Shown: in pieces, positions 42,327 through 51,127 of the stretch
How the letters are laid out: each line of letters opens with the position of its first letter
Numbering within the stretch: the stretch's first letter is position 1
Assembly (NCBI RefSeq): GCF_028680575.1
Contig: NZ_JAPCKI010000008.1
Location: forward strand, 1-64,000
Origin: Acidovorax benzenivorans
GTDB lineage: Bacteria > Pseudomonadota > Gammaproteobacteria > Burkholderiales > Burkholderiaceae_C
Direction: 5' to 3'
Length of the DNA stretch: 64,000 nucleotides
Made by a program: the position numbers and the translations under genes
The notes under the pieces: model-generated
Database searches by the model: none
The model's input: only the letters and a program-made list of their open reading frames with translations
What the model was told of the DNA's origin: nothing

Positions 42327-43448
42327 ATGCCCCGCCGCTCCCGCCTGTTCTCGCTGTCGTCCCTGGCGCGGGCCTACCAGCGCAATCTCAAGGCCTTCAC
42401 GCGGGCTGCACGGGCCACCACCCGGCCGTTGCGGGCCAAGGCGGCGTCCAAGCTGCGGGCGGTGCCGCACAAGGTGGCGGTTGCCAAAGCTCCCTCCACG
42501 GCCCGCACACCGCACCCGGCAGGCAAGCCGGTGCCCGTGCGGGGCGAGTGGATCTCTGGCATTGCGCCCGGCCCGGCGGGGGCGCGGCGGTTTCATGCGT
42601 ATGTGCCCGCCACGTTGGCCCTGCAGCCGGGCGAGAAGCTGCCGCTGCTGGTGATGCTGCACGGCTGCGGCCAGACGGGGCGGGACATGGCTGCCGTGTC
42701 GCGCATGAACCGGCTGGCGGCGCGCCATCGGTTTGTGGTGCTGTACCCGGAGCAGGAGCGCATGGCCAACGCCCACGGCTGCTGGAACTGGTTTGAACGC
42801 CGCAGCGGCCGGGCCGAGGCCGAAGCCGCCACGCTGCTGGCTGCCGTGGACAAGGTGGCGCGCCGCCTGCCGGTGGACCTGGCACGGGTGGCGGTGGCCG
42901 GGTTGTCGGCTGGCGCCAGCATGGCGGTGCTGATGGCGGCGCTTTACCCCGACCGGTTCTGCGCGGTGGCCATGCATTCCGGCGTGGCGCCCGGCACCGC
43001 CGAGTCCGCCGCCACCGCCCTGGCGGCCATGCATGGCCGCCGCGAAGCCCATCTGCCGGACCCTTCTGCGGTTGCCGCTGCGGTCGCACCGACGGACGCT
43101 ACCGTGCTGCCCGTCAGCGCCCCTGCGGCCTTGCCCCCGCTGCTGATCCTGCATGGGGATGCCGATGGCGTGGTGTCGATGCGCAATGCAGCGGCCACCG
43201 CCTTGTTGTGGGCCGATGCGCTGGGCGCGCGGGCGAGCGCCATCCGCACTTTGCAGCGCGGCCAGCGTTACCCCATGCGGGTGACCGAATTCAAGACCCG
43301 TGGCCGCACCGTGGTGGCCCTGCGCGAGGTGGTCGGGCTGGCCCATGCCTGGAGCGGTGGCGCCGCCCAGTTGCCCTACAGCGACCCGACCGGGCCCGAT
43401 GCGTCGGCGCTGGTCTGGGCCTTTGTGGCCCGGCAATTCGGAAAATAG
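42327..43448 (+). CDS. PHB-depolymerase family esterase
   Basis: A 373-residue alpha/beta-hydrolase of the esterase-PHB depolymerase family. LPLLVMLHGCGQTGRDMAAV is the oxyanion region, VAVAGLSAGASMAVLMAALY contains the nucleophile Ser, LLILHGDADGVV the Asp and VVGLAHAWSGG the His. The N terminus (MPRRSRLFSLSSLARAYQRN) is strongly basic and has no clear signal peptide. The ATG at 42327 is chosen; a TTG at 42294 is possible. About 180 bases upstream hold a GCTAT-TAAAAAC-ATAGC hairpin, possibly a diverged family 1 repeat. Confidence 0.87.
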   Translation: MPRRSRLFSLSSLARAYQRNLKAFTRAARATTRPLRAKAASKLRAVPHKVAVAKAPSTARTPHPAGKPVPVRGEWISGIAPGPAGARRFHAYVPATLALQPGEKLPLLVMLHGCGQTGRDMAAVSRMNRLAARHRFVVLYPEQERMANAHGCWNWFERRSGRAEAEAATLLAAVDKVARRLPVDLARVAVAGLSAGASMAVLMAALYPDRFCAVAMHSGVAPGTAESAATALAAMHGRREAHLPDPSAVAAAVAPTDATVLPVSAPAALPPLLILHGDADGVVSMRNAAATALLWADALGARASAIRTLQRGQRYPMRVTEFKTRGRTVVALREVVGLAHAWSGGAAQLPYSDPTGPDASALVWAFVARQFGK

Positions 43449-43461
43449 TAACGAAAAATGC

Positions 43462-43500
43462 AGCAGGCGCTTATGTTCATTGCGCTTGTTGCTATCAAAA
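43462..43500 (-). repeat. Intergenic repeat family 1, copy d (inverted)
   Basis: On the minus strand this reads TTTTGATAGCAACAAGCGCA then ATGAACATAAGCGCCTGCTG, matching the left half of the family (TTTTGATAGC...GCGC...). It lies between the convergent esterase and AI-2E transporter genes, the same position type as copies a and c. Confidence 0.6.
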
Positions 43501-43551
43501 AGTGATCACAAGAGCCAGAGGCTGCTCCCGAAGGCGGGGGCAAGGCTGCGG

Positions 43552-44658
43552 TCACACCAGCCGTGCGGCCACCAGTTCCTTCTTGAGGTAGGCGTAGAAC
43601 AGCGGCGCCGCTACCAGCCCGGCGGGGCCGAACACGGCCTCGGCCACGAACATCACGCTCAGCAGCTCCCACACGCCCATCTGGGTGCGGCGGCCCACCA
43701 CCTTGGCGTTGATCACGTATTCGGCCTTGTGGATCAGGATCAGAAACCCCAGGCAGGCGGCCGCCGCCAGCGGCGACACCGACAGCCCCACGATGGTGAT
43801 TACCACGTTGCACACCAGGTTGCCCACGATGGGCACCAGCCCGGCCACGAAGGTGAAGGTGATCAGCACCGGCGTATAGGGCAGTTGCAGCCCCCACGCG
43901 GGCAGCACAAACAGCAGGAAGAGGGCGGTGAGCAGGGTGTTGAACGCCGCGATCCAGAACTGTGCTGCCACGATCTGGCGGAACGCCTCGCCAAACAGCG
44001 TGATGCGCAGCTTGAGCTGCTGGGCCAGCGGGCCACGCGCCAGCACCGGTGGCCGTACGGCAGCCAGTGCGCCGATCAGCAGGCCCACGTAGGCAAACAG
44101 CACGCCTGCCAGCCAGGCCCGCCCCGCCATGGCCAGGGCCCCGGCCTTGGCGCCCAGGTAGCTGGCAATGATGCGCTGGATGTCGGCCACACCCTCGGGC
44201 AGGTGGGTGGCCATGTCGGCCGGCAGCTTCAGGCGCAGCTCCAGCACCGTGCGGGCCATGTAGGTGAGCAGTTCCTGGTACTGCTGCGGTGCGTTGACCA
44301 GGTAGCCACGCGAATGGGTGAGGCCCAGCGCCAGCAGCGCCAGGGGCAGCAGCATCACCAGACCAGCGGCCGTGACCTGCGCTGCGCGCAGGCTGGTGGT
44401 AGACGGGGGAGCTTGGCGCTGGATGCGGCCCAACCCCGCCGCAAACCAGCCCGTGAGCGCGCGGGTGAGCAAAAAGCCCAGGCACACACACAGCAGGCCG
44501 GGCAGGAGGCCGCGCCACATCACCAGCAGCAGTACGGCGGCCACCAGCAGGTAGCTGGCCACCACGATGCCCTGGTTCAGGGCGCGCGGCGGCAGTGTGG
44601 TGGGCGTGGGCTCAGGCCGCGCTGAGGGTGCGGGGGCTGGGGAGGGGCGCTGCGCCAT
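43552..44658 (-). CDS. AI-2E family transporter (PerM-like)
   Basis: A 368-residue inner-membrane protein with about eight transmembrane helices in the pattern of the AI-2 exporter superfamily: helices near the N terminus (IVVASYLLVAAVLLLVMWRG, LLPGLLCVCLGFLLTRALTG), a long amphipathic middle and C-terminal helices after PYTPVLITFTFVAGLVPIVG. The motif LVPIVGN is conserved in the family. Substrate unknown. It starts 33 bases from the end of purM on the same strand; the perM-type/purM/hda neighbourhood is usual in Burkholderiales. Confidence 0.9.
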   Translation of the reverse strand: MAQRPSPAPAPSARPEPTPTTLPPRALNQGIVVASYLLVAAVLLLVMWRGLLPGLLCVCLGFLLTRALTGWFAAGLGRIQRQAPPSTTSLRAAQVTAAGLVMLLPLALLALGLTHSRGYLVNAPQQYQELLTYMARTVLELRLKLPADMATHLPEGVADIQRIIASYLGAKAGALAMAGRAWLAGVLFAYVGLLIGALAAVRPPVLARGPLAQQLKLRITLFGEAFRQIVAAQFWIAAFNTLLTALFLLFVLPAWGLQLPYTPVLITFTFVAGLVPIVGNLVCNVVITIVGLSVSPLAAAACLGFLILIHKAEYVINAKVVGRRTQMGVWELLSVMFVAEAVFGPAGLVAAPLFYAYLKKELVAARLV

Positions 44659-44691
44659 GCGCGATGAGGGGGCAGTGTTCCAGGCGGGGGG

Positions 44692-45741
44692 TCAGGCCAC
44701 CACGACGGCGGCGCCCTCGCCGCGCGCTGCGATCGTGCCAATCGCGTACACCTGCTCACCTGCCGCACGCAGCGTGGCGGCCGTGGCTTCGGCGTTGGCC
44801 GCGTCCACCACCACCACCATGCCGATGCCGTTGTTGAAGGTGCGGTTCATCTCGATGTCGTCGATGCCCGCAGTCTTCTGCAGCCAGGCGAACAGCTCGG
44901 TCTGGGGCCAGCTGCCCTTCTTCAGGTGGGCAGCCGTGCCGTCGGGCAGCACGCGGGGGATGTTCTCCAGCAGGCCACCGCCGGTGATGTGGGCCAGGGC
45001 CTTGATGGGATGTGCGGCCAGCGCGGCCAGCACGTTCTTCACGTACAGGCGGGTGGGCTCCATGATGGCCTGCTTGAAGGGCTTGCCGTCCAGCGTGGCG
45101 GGCACGGTGCCAGCGGCTTCGGCTCGGTCAATGCACTTGCGCACCAGCGAGAAGCCGTTGGAGTGCACGCCGTGGCTGGCCAGGCCCAGCACCACATCGC
45201 CAGGGGCCACGTCCTTGCCGGTCAGGATCTTGGACTTTTCGACCGCGCCCACGGCAAAACCGGCCAGGTCGTATTCGCCCGCAGGGTACATGCCGGGCAT
45301 TTCGGCGGTTTCGCCGCCGATCAGAGCGCAGCCGCTCAGTTCGCAGCCCTTGGCGATGCCGCCAACCACGGCAGCGGCCGTGTCCACATCGAGCTTGCCG
45401 CAGGCAAAGTAGTCCAGGAAGAACAGCGGCTCGGCGCCTTGCACCAGCACGTCGTTCACGCTCATGGCCACCAGGTCGATGCCCACGGTGTCGTGCATGT
45501 TCCATTCAAACGCCAGCTTGAGCTTGGTGCCCACGCCATCGGTGCCAGAGACCAGCACGGGCTCTTTGTAGCGCTTGGGCACTTCAAACAGCGCGCCAAA
45601 GCCGCCAATGCCCGCCAGCACGCCTTCGCGCATGGTCTTCTTGGCCAGCGGCTTGATGCGCTCGACCAGGGCGTCGCCCGCGTCGATGTCAACGCCGGCG
45701 TCTTTGTAGGAGATGGGGGTGGAGGGGGCAGAAGAGCTCAT
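44692..45741 (-). CDS. purM: Phosphoribosylformylglycinamidine cyclo-ligase (AIR synthetase)
   Basis: A 349-residue enzyme of purine synthesis that closes FGAM to AIR using ATP. The N terminus [20 protein letters not shown], then [53 protein letters not shown] and [20 protein letters not shown], is diagnostic. The ATG at 45741 starts the family sequence; the frame continues upstream only over the MFS gene. Usual position next to hda-region genes. Confidence 0.98.
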   Translation of the reverse strand: MSSSAPSTPISYKDAGVDIDAGDALVERIKPLAKKTMREGVLAGIGGFGALFEVPKRYKEPVLVSGTDGVGTKLKLAFEWNMHDTVGIDLVAMSVNDVLVQGAEPLFFLDYFACGKLDVDTAAAVVGGIAKGCELSGCALIGGETAEMPGMYPAGEYDLAGFAVGAVEKSKILTGKDVAPGDVVLGLASHGVHSNGFSLVRKCIDRAEAAGTVPATLDGKPFKQAIMEPTRLYVKNVLAALAAHPIKALAHITGGGLLENIPRVLPDGTAAHLKKGSWPQTELFAWLQKTAGIDDIEMNRTFNNGIGMVVVVDAANAEATAATLRAAGEQVYAIGTIAARGEGAAVVVA

Positions 45742-45818
45742 GGGTGGTGTGGTGCTGGTAGGCCCGCCGAGCGGGCTGGAATCCGGGGATTTTAAGGGGC
45801 ACGCCCTGACGCACTTTC

Positions 45819-47036
45819 TCAGCCCTGTGGGTCGGGGGGCTTTGGGGTGCGACCGTGCCGTGCGGATTGCACCAGCACACCGGCCAGCGCCAGCGTGGCA
45901 AACAGCATTCCGGCACCAAACGTGGCGCTGGCGCCCAGCCGGTCCCACAGCAGGCCTGCCAGGCCGCTGGCCACCAGCAGCGCCACACCACTGACCAGGT
46001 TGAACATGCCAAACGCCGTGCCCCGCAGGTCGGCGGGCGCGGTGTCGGCCACCATCGTGGCCAGCAGACCCTGCGTCATGGCCATGTGCAGGCCCCACAG
46101 CGCAATGCCCAGCCAGGCGACGACACCCCGGTCGCTGAAGGTCAGCAGCGCATCGGCCGCGATCAGCGCCACCAGCCCCCAGGCCAGCAGCGTGGTGTGG
46201 CGGGTGCTGTCTGCCAGTTTGCCCAGCGGGTAGGCGCCCAGTGCAAACACCACGTTCATCAGCACCAGCACCAGGGGCGTCCAGGCCAGCGGCAGACCAC
46301 CCTGTTGCACGCGCAGCACCAAAAACGCCTCGCTGAAGCGCGCCAGCGTAAACACGGCGCCCAGGGCCACCACCCACCAGTAGGCGCTGCTCAGGCGGCG
46401 CAGGTTGTCGCGGCGGATGGGGTTGGTGCGCACGGCACTGGCGGCGCGCTCGGGCTCACGCACGCCCACCAGCAGCAGGGCCACGCACAGGGCGGCCGGA
46501 ATCACGGCCACCCAGAACACCGCGCGGAAGTCGTTGGCCCACAGCAGCATCAGGCCCATGGCCAGCAGCGGGCCCACAAAGGCGCCCACGGTATCGAGCG
46601 ACTGCCGCAGCCCGAACGCCGCGCCACGCATGCCGGGCGGTGCCAGGTCGGCCACCAGCGCATCGCGCGGCGCGCCCCGGATGCCCTTGCCCACGCGGTC
46701 GATCAGGCGCGCCGTGACCACCAGGCCCACGGTGGGTGCCATGGCAAACAGCGGCTTGGACAGCGCCCCCAGCCCGTAGCCCAGCACCGCCAGCGGCTTG
46801 CGCCGCCCCCACCAGTCGCTCAGCACCCCCGAGAACACCTTGAGCATCAGCGCCGTGGCCTCGGCGGCCCCCTCGATGAGGCCCACCGCCAGCATGCTCA
46901 CGCCCAGCGTGGTGACCAGGAATACCGGCAGCAGGCTGTGGATCATCTCGGACGACACGTCCATCAGCAGACTGACGAAGCCCAGGGCCCAGATGCTGGC
47001 GGGCAGGCGCTTGGTGGGGGCAGTGGGAGGGGCCAT
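45819..47036 (-). CDS. MFS transporter
   Basis: A 405-residue MFS carrier with about twelve helices. The first helix ([20 protein letters not shown]) leads to [11 protein letters not shown], a start typical of the sugar-efflux or UhpT-unrelated YfcJ/MdtG-type MFS subgroup. The A motif variant is [20 protein letters not shown], and [18 protein letters not shown] is strongly conserved in the subgroup. Substrate unknown. The ATG at 47036 is used; further upstream sequence on this frame has no membrane pattern. It lies 77 bases before purM on the same strand. Confidence 0.9.
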   Translation of the reverse strand: MAPPTAPTKRLPASIWALGFVSLLMDVSSEMIHSLLPVFLVTTLGVSMLAVGLIEGAAEATALMLKVFSGVLSDWWGRRKPLAVLGYGLGALSKPLFAMAPTVGLVVTARLIDRVGKGIRGAPRDALVADLAPPGMRGAAFGLRQSLDTVGAFVGPLLAMGLMLLWANDFRAVFWVAVIPAALCVALLLVGVREPERAASAVRTNPIRRDNLRRLSSAYWWVVALGAVFTLARFSEAFLVLRVQQGGLPLAWTPLVLVLMNVVFALGAYPLGKLADSTRHTTLLAWGLVALIAADALLTFSDRGVVAWLGIALWGLHMAMTQGLLATMVADTAPADLRGTAFGMFNLVSGVALLVASGLAGLLWDRLGASATFGAGMLFATLALAGVLVQSARHGRTPKPPDPQG

Positions 47037-47298
47037 GGTGCAGGGCGGGTGAGGGTGGGGCCAGGTGGCGGCCATGGGGGCTGGCGGCAGACTAAAATCG
47101 CGGCCATTGTCACCCAGCCCCTGCAAGGGAGCCGGTCGGTGACCACGCGCCGTACGCCACTTTGCCGCCGCGCCTGGCCGGAGTCCTCGACGGCCCGGTG
47201 CCTTCTCACCCATTTGTGATGCCGCTGCTGACCCCTTCCCTGACCGCCGATCTCGCACCCACCGCCATGGGCCAGCCCGTGCTGCACGGATTTCGCGC

Positions 47299-48003
47299 AT
47301 GCTGATGAAGCAACTGGCGCTCGACATTGGCCTGGCCACCGGGCCTACTTTGGACCGTTTTTTTGCCGGGCCCAACGAGGCCGCGCTGCAGCACCTGCGC
47401 CTGGCTGCCGGGGTGGGCAGCAGCGAGGCCACCCGGTCTCCCGTGCCCACCTACCTGTGGGGCGAGCCCGGCAGTGGCAAGACCCATTTACTCCAGGCCG
47501 TGCGCCAGGCCCTGCGCGAGCAGGGCTCCAGCGTAGGCTGGCTCGACCCCTCGGTGGGCGAGCCGCCGGATTTTGATGAACACTGGGCCGCCGTGGTCAT
47601 GGACGATGTGCACCTGTACAGCACCGCCCAGCAGGCCACCGCCTTCAACTGGTTCGTCAACGCCATCAGCCCTGCCAGCGGCAGCCAGCGCTGGGTGCTG
47701 GCTGCGGGTGACCTGCCCCCGGCCGACCTGCCGCTGCGCGACGACCTGCGCAGCCGCCTGGGCTGGGGCCATGTGTTCCAGCTGCAATTGCTGGGCGAGG
47801 CCGAGCGCCGCGCCGTGTTGCGCCAGGAGGCCGATGCACGCGGCGTGTTCCTGGGTGACGACGTCATGGACTACATGCTCAACCGCTTCTCGCGCGACCT
47901 GGGCAGCCTCATGCAGCTGCTGGACCAGCTTGATGCGTTTGCCTTGCGCACCCAGCGCGCCATCACGATTCCGCTGCTCAAGACGATGCTCGAATCGGAA
48001 TGA
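47299..48003 (+). CDS. hda: DnaA regulatory inactivator Hda
   Basis: A 234-residue DnaA-like AAA protein. The N terminus MLMKQLALDIGLA has the sliding-clamp-binding pattern QLxLD. Unlike E. coli Hda, whose P-loop is degenerate, the Walker A motif is intact: WGEPGSGKTHLLQ; Walker B is VVMDDVHLY. RSRLGWGHVFQLQLLGEAER and the C-terminal RAITIPLLKTMLESE fit Hda. It promotes ATP hydrolysis by DnaA after replication starts. The second in-frame ATG at 47305 is an alternative. It precedes a HAD phosphatase by 34 bases. Confidence 0.93.
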   Translation: MLMKQLALDIGLATGPTLDRFFAGPNEAALQHLRLAAGVGSSEATRSPVPTYLWGEPGSGKTHLLQAVRQALREQGSSVGWLDPSVGEPPDFDEHWAAVVMDDVHLYSTAQQATAFNWFVNAISPASGSQRWVLAAGDLPPADLPLRDDLRSRLGWGHVFQLQLLGEAERRAVLRQEADARGVFLGDDVMDYMLNRFSRDLGSLMQLLDQLDAFALRTQRAITIPLLKTMLESE

Positions 48004-48037
48004 TGCTGGACCCACTTTTGTCTTTTTGTGAACCTGA

Positions 48038-48748
48038 ATGACTTCTGAACCCCGCCGCCTGCGGCTTGCGCTGTTTGACCTGGACCACACGCTGCTGCCC
48101 CTGGACTCCGACTACGAGTGGGGCGAGTTCACCATCCGCATCGGCTGGAACGACCCGGTGGAGTTCGCGCGTCGCAACGACGAGTTTTATGCCCACTATC
48201 AGGCGGGCACGCTCGATGTACACGACTACGTGCGTTTTGCGACCGAGGCCGTGCGCCTGCGCGGGCCCGAGGCCGCAGCGGCTGCGCACCAGCAGTTCAT
48301 GCGCGAGGTCATCACGCCTGCCATCCAGCCGCAGGCGCTCGACCTGATCCGCCAGCACCAGTCGGCGGGTGACGAGGTGCTGATCGTCACCGCCACCAAT
48401 GAGTTTGTGACCACGCCCATCGCCCAGGCGCTGGGCGTGCCGCAACTGCTGGCGGTGCAACTGGTGCGCGATACCAGCGGCTGGTTCACCGGCGAAATCG
48501 ACGGCATTCCCACCATGCGCGAAGGCAAGGTGCGGCGCATGGAACAATGGCTGGCCCAGCGGCAACTGGCCTGGGCCGATGTCGAAAGCACGTTCTACAG
48601 CGACTCCATGAACGACGTGCCCCTGCTGGAGAAGGTGAACCACCCCGTGGCCACCAACCCCGACCCGCGCCTGCGCGCCCTGGCCCAGGAGCGCGGCTGG
48701 CGCATACTGGACCTGTTCGCAGCACCCGCCAGCCAGGCGGCCTCCTGA
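48038..48748 (+). CDS. HAD-IB family phosphatase (SerB-like)
   Basis: A 236-residue HAD hydrolase of the IB subfamily. Motif I is LALFDLDHTLLPLDSDYEWG with nucleophile Asp in DLDHT, motif II VLIVTATNEFVTTPIAQ, the Lys in TMREGKVRRMEQWL and motif IV FYSDSMNDVPLLEKV. Relatives are annotated as phosphoserine phosphatase-like or CicA; the true substrate is unknown. It sits between hda and pcnB, a conserved order in Burkholderiales. Confidence 0.92.
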   Translation: MTSEPRRLRLALFDLDHTLLPLDSDYEWGEFTIRIGWNDPVEFARRNDEFYAHYQAGTLDVHDYVRFATEAVRLRGPEAAAAAHQQFMREVITPAIQPQALDLIRQHQSAGDEVLIVTATNEFVTTPIAQALGVPQLLAVQLVRDTSGWFTGEIDGIPTMREGKVRRMEQWLAQRQLAWADVESTFYSDSMNDVPLLEKVNHPVATNPDPRLRALAQERGWRILDLFAAPASQAAS

Positions 48749-48788
48749 CCCCCTGCGCGAGCGCAGCACCCCTGATACCTCCCTACCC

Positions 48789-50384
48789 ATGATCAAGAAG
48801 TTCATCGACAAACTGCTGGGCAAATCGACGCCTGGAACCTCGGGCGGCAAGCCCCACTTCGGCAAGCGCGAAGAGGTGCCCGCCTCGGTGCATGGCATCA
48901 ACCCCGAGTTGGTGGACCGCCGCGCCGCCGAGGTGGTGCAGACGCTCAAGGACGCGGGCTTCGAGGCCTACATCGTGGGCGGCGCCGTGCGCGACCTGCT
49001 GCTGGGCCTGCGCCCCAAGGACTTCGACGTGGCCACCAATGCCACGCCCGAGCAGGTCAAGGGGCTGTTTCGCCGCGCCTTCATCATCGGCAAGCGCTTT
49101 CGCATCGTGCACGTGGTGCACGGCCGGGGCCGCGAGCATGAGGTGATCGAGGTCTCCACCTTCCGCGCCTACCTCGACAACGCCGCCGCAGGCCAGGTGG
49201 CGGGCAACGAAAAGACCAGCAAGGCCCAGCTGTCGGGCATGCAGCATGCCGTGGACGCCAGCGGCCGCGTGCTGCGCGACAACGTCTGGGGCCCGCAGGA
49301 CGAAGACGCCACGCGCCGCGACTTCACCGTGAACGCCATGTACTACGACCCGGTCAGCCAGATCGTGGTGGACTACCACAAGGGTCTGCAGGACGCCAAG
49401 AAGAAGACGCTGCGCATGATTGGCGACCCCGCCACGCGCTACCGCGAAGACCCGGTGCGCATCATCCGCGCCGTGCGGTTTGCGGCCAAGCTCAGCCCGC
49501 TGGGCTTCAGCATCGATGCCAAGTCGGCCGCACCGCTGGTGCAGTCGCAGGCGCTGCTGGCCGAGGTGCCCCAAAGCCGCATGTTCGATGAAATGCTCAA
49601 GCTGCTGCAAACCGGCCACGCCATTGCCACCATCGAGCAACTGCGCAAGCTGGGCATGTCCAAGGGCATCTACCCCCTGTTGGACGTGGCCGTGGAGCGT
49701 GCAGATACGCCGTTTGTCAAAGCCGCTCTGGTGGACACCGACCGCCGCGTGAACGAAGGCAAGCCCGTGGCGCCCAGCTTCTTGCTGGCCTGCGTGCTGT
49801 GGGAGGACGTGCGCAATGGCTGGACGGAGCGCCTGAACCAGCGCCAGCATCCTCTGCCCGCGCTGCAGGAGGCCATCGACGAAGTGTTCGACAAGCGCAT
49901 TGGCGACGTGTCGGGCCGGGGCAAGCTGGCCGCCGACATGCGCGAGATCTGGGTCATGCAGCCGCGATTTGAAAAGCGCGTGGGCAATACCCCGTATGGC
50001 ATGGTGATGCAGCCGCGCTTCAGGGCCGGGTTCGACTTCATGCGCCTGCGCGCCGATGTGGGCGAGGTCGAAGAAGCACTGGCCGAGTGGTGGCAAGACT
50101 TCCAGGCGGCGGACGACGAGCGTCGCGATGACCTGATGGATCAGGCGAAGGAAGAGCAGAAAGCGCGCCAGAAAGCGCAGCCCGTGGTCAAGCGTGTGCC
50201 GCGCAGTGCGCCGCCTGCCGCAGCACCACGTGCCTCTGGCCTCGCCCAAGACACGGAACATGCAGGCGGCGAGGCCGAATTTGCCGCCGACGGCGGTGCG
50301 CCCAAGAAGCGCCGCCGTCGTCGCCGCAAGCCCGGTAGCGGCGGGGGCGGCGAGGGTGCTGCGCCTGGCGCGGCTGGCGAGTGA
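48789..50384 (+). CDS. pcnB: Poly(A) polymerase I
   Basis: A 531-residue RNA 3'-polyadenylation enzyme. The nucleotidyltransferase head has YIVGGAVRDLLLGLRPKDFD with the catalytic Asp pair in KDFDVATNA; RRAFIIGKRFRIVHVVHGRG, ATRRDFTVNAMYYDP and RYREDPVRIIRAVRFAAKL complete the PcnB signature and distinguish it from tRNA CCA-adding enzymes. Residues 470-531 are a basic, Gly/Ala-rich tail (APKKRRRRRRKPGSGGGGEG), longer than in E. coli, likely RNA-binding. The stop overlaps folK (GTGA). Confidence 0.95.
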   Translation: MIKKFIDKLLGKSTPGTSGGKPHFGKREEVPASVHGINPELVDRRAAEVVQTLKDAGFEAYIVGGAVRDLLLGLRPKDFDVATNATPEQVKGLFRRAFIIGKRFRIVHVVHGRGREHEVIEVSTFRAYLDNAAAGQVAGNEKTSKAQLSGMQHAVDASGRVLRDNVWGPQDEDATRRDFTVNAMYYDPVSQIVVDYHKGLQDAKKKTLRMIGDPATRYREDPVRIIRAVRFAAKLSPLGFSIDAKSAAPLVQSQALLAEVPQSRMFDEMLKLLQTGHAIATIEQLRKLGMSKGIYPLLDVAVERADTPFVKAALVDTDRRVNEGKPVAPSFLLACVLWEDVRNGWTERLNQRQHPLPALQEAIDEVFDKRIGDVSGRGKLAADMREIWVMQPRFEKRVGNTPYGMVMQPRFRAGFDFMRLRADVGEVEEALAEWWQDFQAADDERRDDLMDQAKEEQKARQKAQPVVKRVPRSAPPAAAPRASGLAQDTEHAGGEAEFAADGGAPKKRRRRRRKPGSGGGGEGAAPGAAGE

Positions 50385-50908
50385 ACCTGCTGGACATGGG
50401 CGAGCAGGCCGAGCGGCCCTCTTGGGTCTATGTGGGCCTGGGCGCCAACCTGGGCGAGCGGCAAGAGGCCTTGTGCAATGCGTTGGCCGCCATCGGTCAG
50501 TTGCCCGGTACCCAGGTAACGCGCGTGTCGCCACTCTACGGCAGCGCACCGGTCGATGCCGGTGGCCCGGACTACCTCAACGCCGTGGCCGAGCTGACAA
50601 CGACCCTGGCACCTGAGGCCCTGTTGGGTGCCCTGCAAGCCATTGAGCTATCTGCCGGCCGCGAGCGCCCCTACCGCAACGCGCCGCGCACGCTGGACCT
50701 CGACATTCTGTGGTTTGGCGACCAGGTGATCGACACCCCCACACTCACCGTGCCCCACCCCCGCATGGCCGAGCGCGCGTTTGTGCTGCGCCCCCTGGCC
50801 GACCTGGTGCCGGAGCGCGTGGAGGCCGCAGTGTTGCAGGCCGTGGCATCGCAGGACATTCACCAGTTGGAAGGCCCAGGTTGGGCAGACGCTGTGGTGA
50901 GTAGATAG
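50381..50908 (+). CDS. folK: 2-amino-4-hydroxy-6-hydroxymethyldihydropteridine pyrophosphokinase
   Basis: A 175-residue enzyme of folate synthesis that transfers pyrophosphate from ATP to the pterin. Family motifs: VYVGLGANLGERQEALCNAL at the N terminus, YGSAPVDAGGPDYLNAVAEL, and RPYRNAPRTLDLDILWFGDQ with the metal-binding Asp pair DLDI. It follows pcnB with a GTG in a GTGA overlap; an ATG at 50396 is an alternative. The same pcnB-folK order is widespread in proteobacteria. Confidence 0.96.
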   Translation: MNLLDMGEQAERPSWVYVGLGANLGERQEALCNALAAIGQLPGTQVTRVSPLYGSAPVDAGGPDYLNAVAELTTTLAPEALLGALQAIELSAGRERPYRNAPRTLDLDILWFGDQVIDTPTLTVPHPRMAERAFVLRPLADLVPERVEAAVLQAVASQDIHQLEGPGWADAVVSR

Positions 50909-50980
50909 TTTGCTCCTGAATCAGGAGCTGTTAGTGCTTTATGGATAAGCGCTAGAGGCCAAAAAGGCTTAAAAAACTTT
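50908..50980 (+). repeat. Intergenic repeat family 1, copy e
   Basis: Reads GATAGTTTGCTCCTGAATCA, GGAGCTGTTAGTGCTTTATG, GATAAGCGCTAGAGGCCAAA and AAGGCTTAAAAAAC. An extra palindrome GCTCCTGAATCAGGAGC is inserted in the left half. The right half GCGCTAGAGGCCAAAAAGGC is identical to copy b at 14946. It follows folK directly and may act as its 3' hairpin. Confidence 0.8.
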
Positions 50981-51039
50981 CCTGGTGAGATGGCTTCCCC
51001 GCACCAGATGAAACTGGCGCGGCACCAACGCCAGTGCCA

Positions 51040-51127
51040 CCGTGGAACCGGCTTCGCCAGGCTGCGGGCGGCATCGAAGAGCTGCCGCCTCTGGCGGCGG
51101 CACCGAGCGCGCAGCCGCTCAGGGGGT
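51040..51127 (+). repeat. Intergenic repeat family 2, copy b
   Basis: Begins CGTGGAACCGGCTTCGCCAG and ends GCGCAGCCGCTCAGGGGGTT, matching the ends of the copy at 33101-33172. The middle carries the inverted repeat GAGCTGCCGCCTCTGGCGGC. It ends in the stop region of the convergent Bug gene, whose transcript it would terminate or stabilise. Confidence 0.7.
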
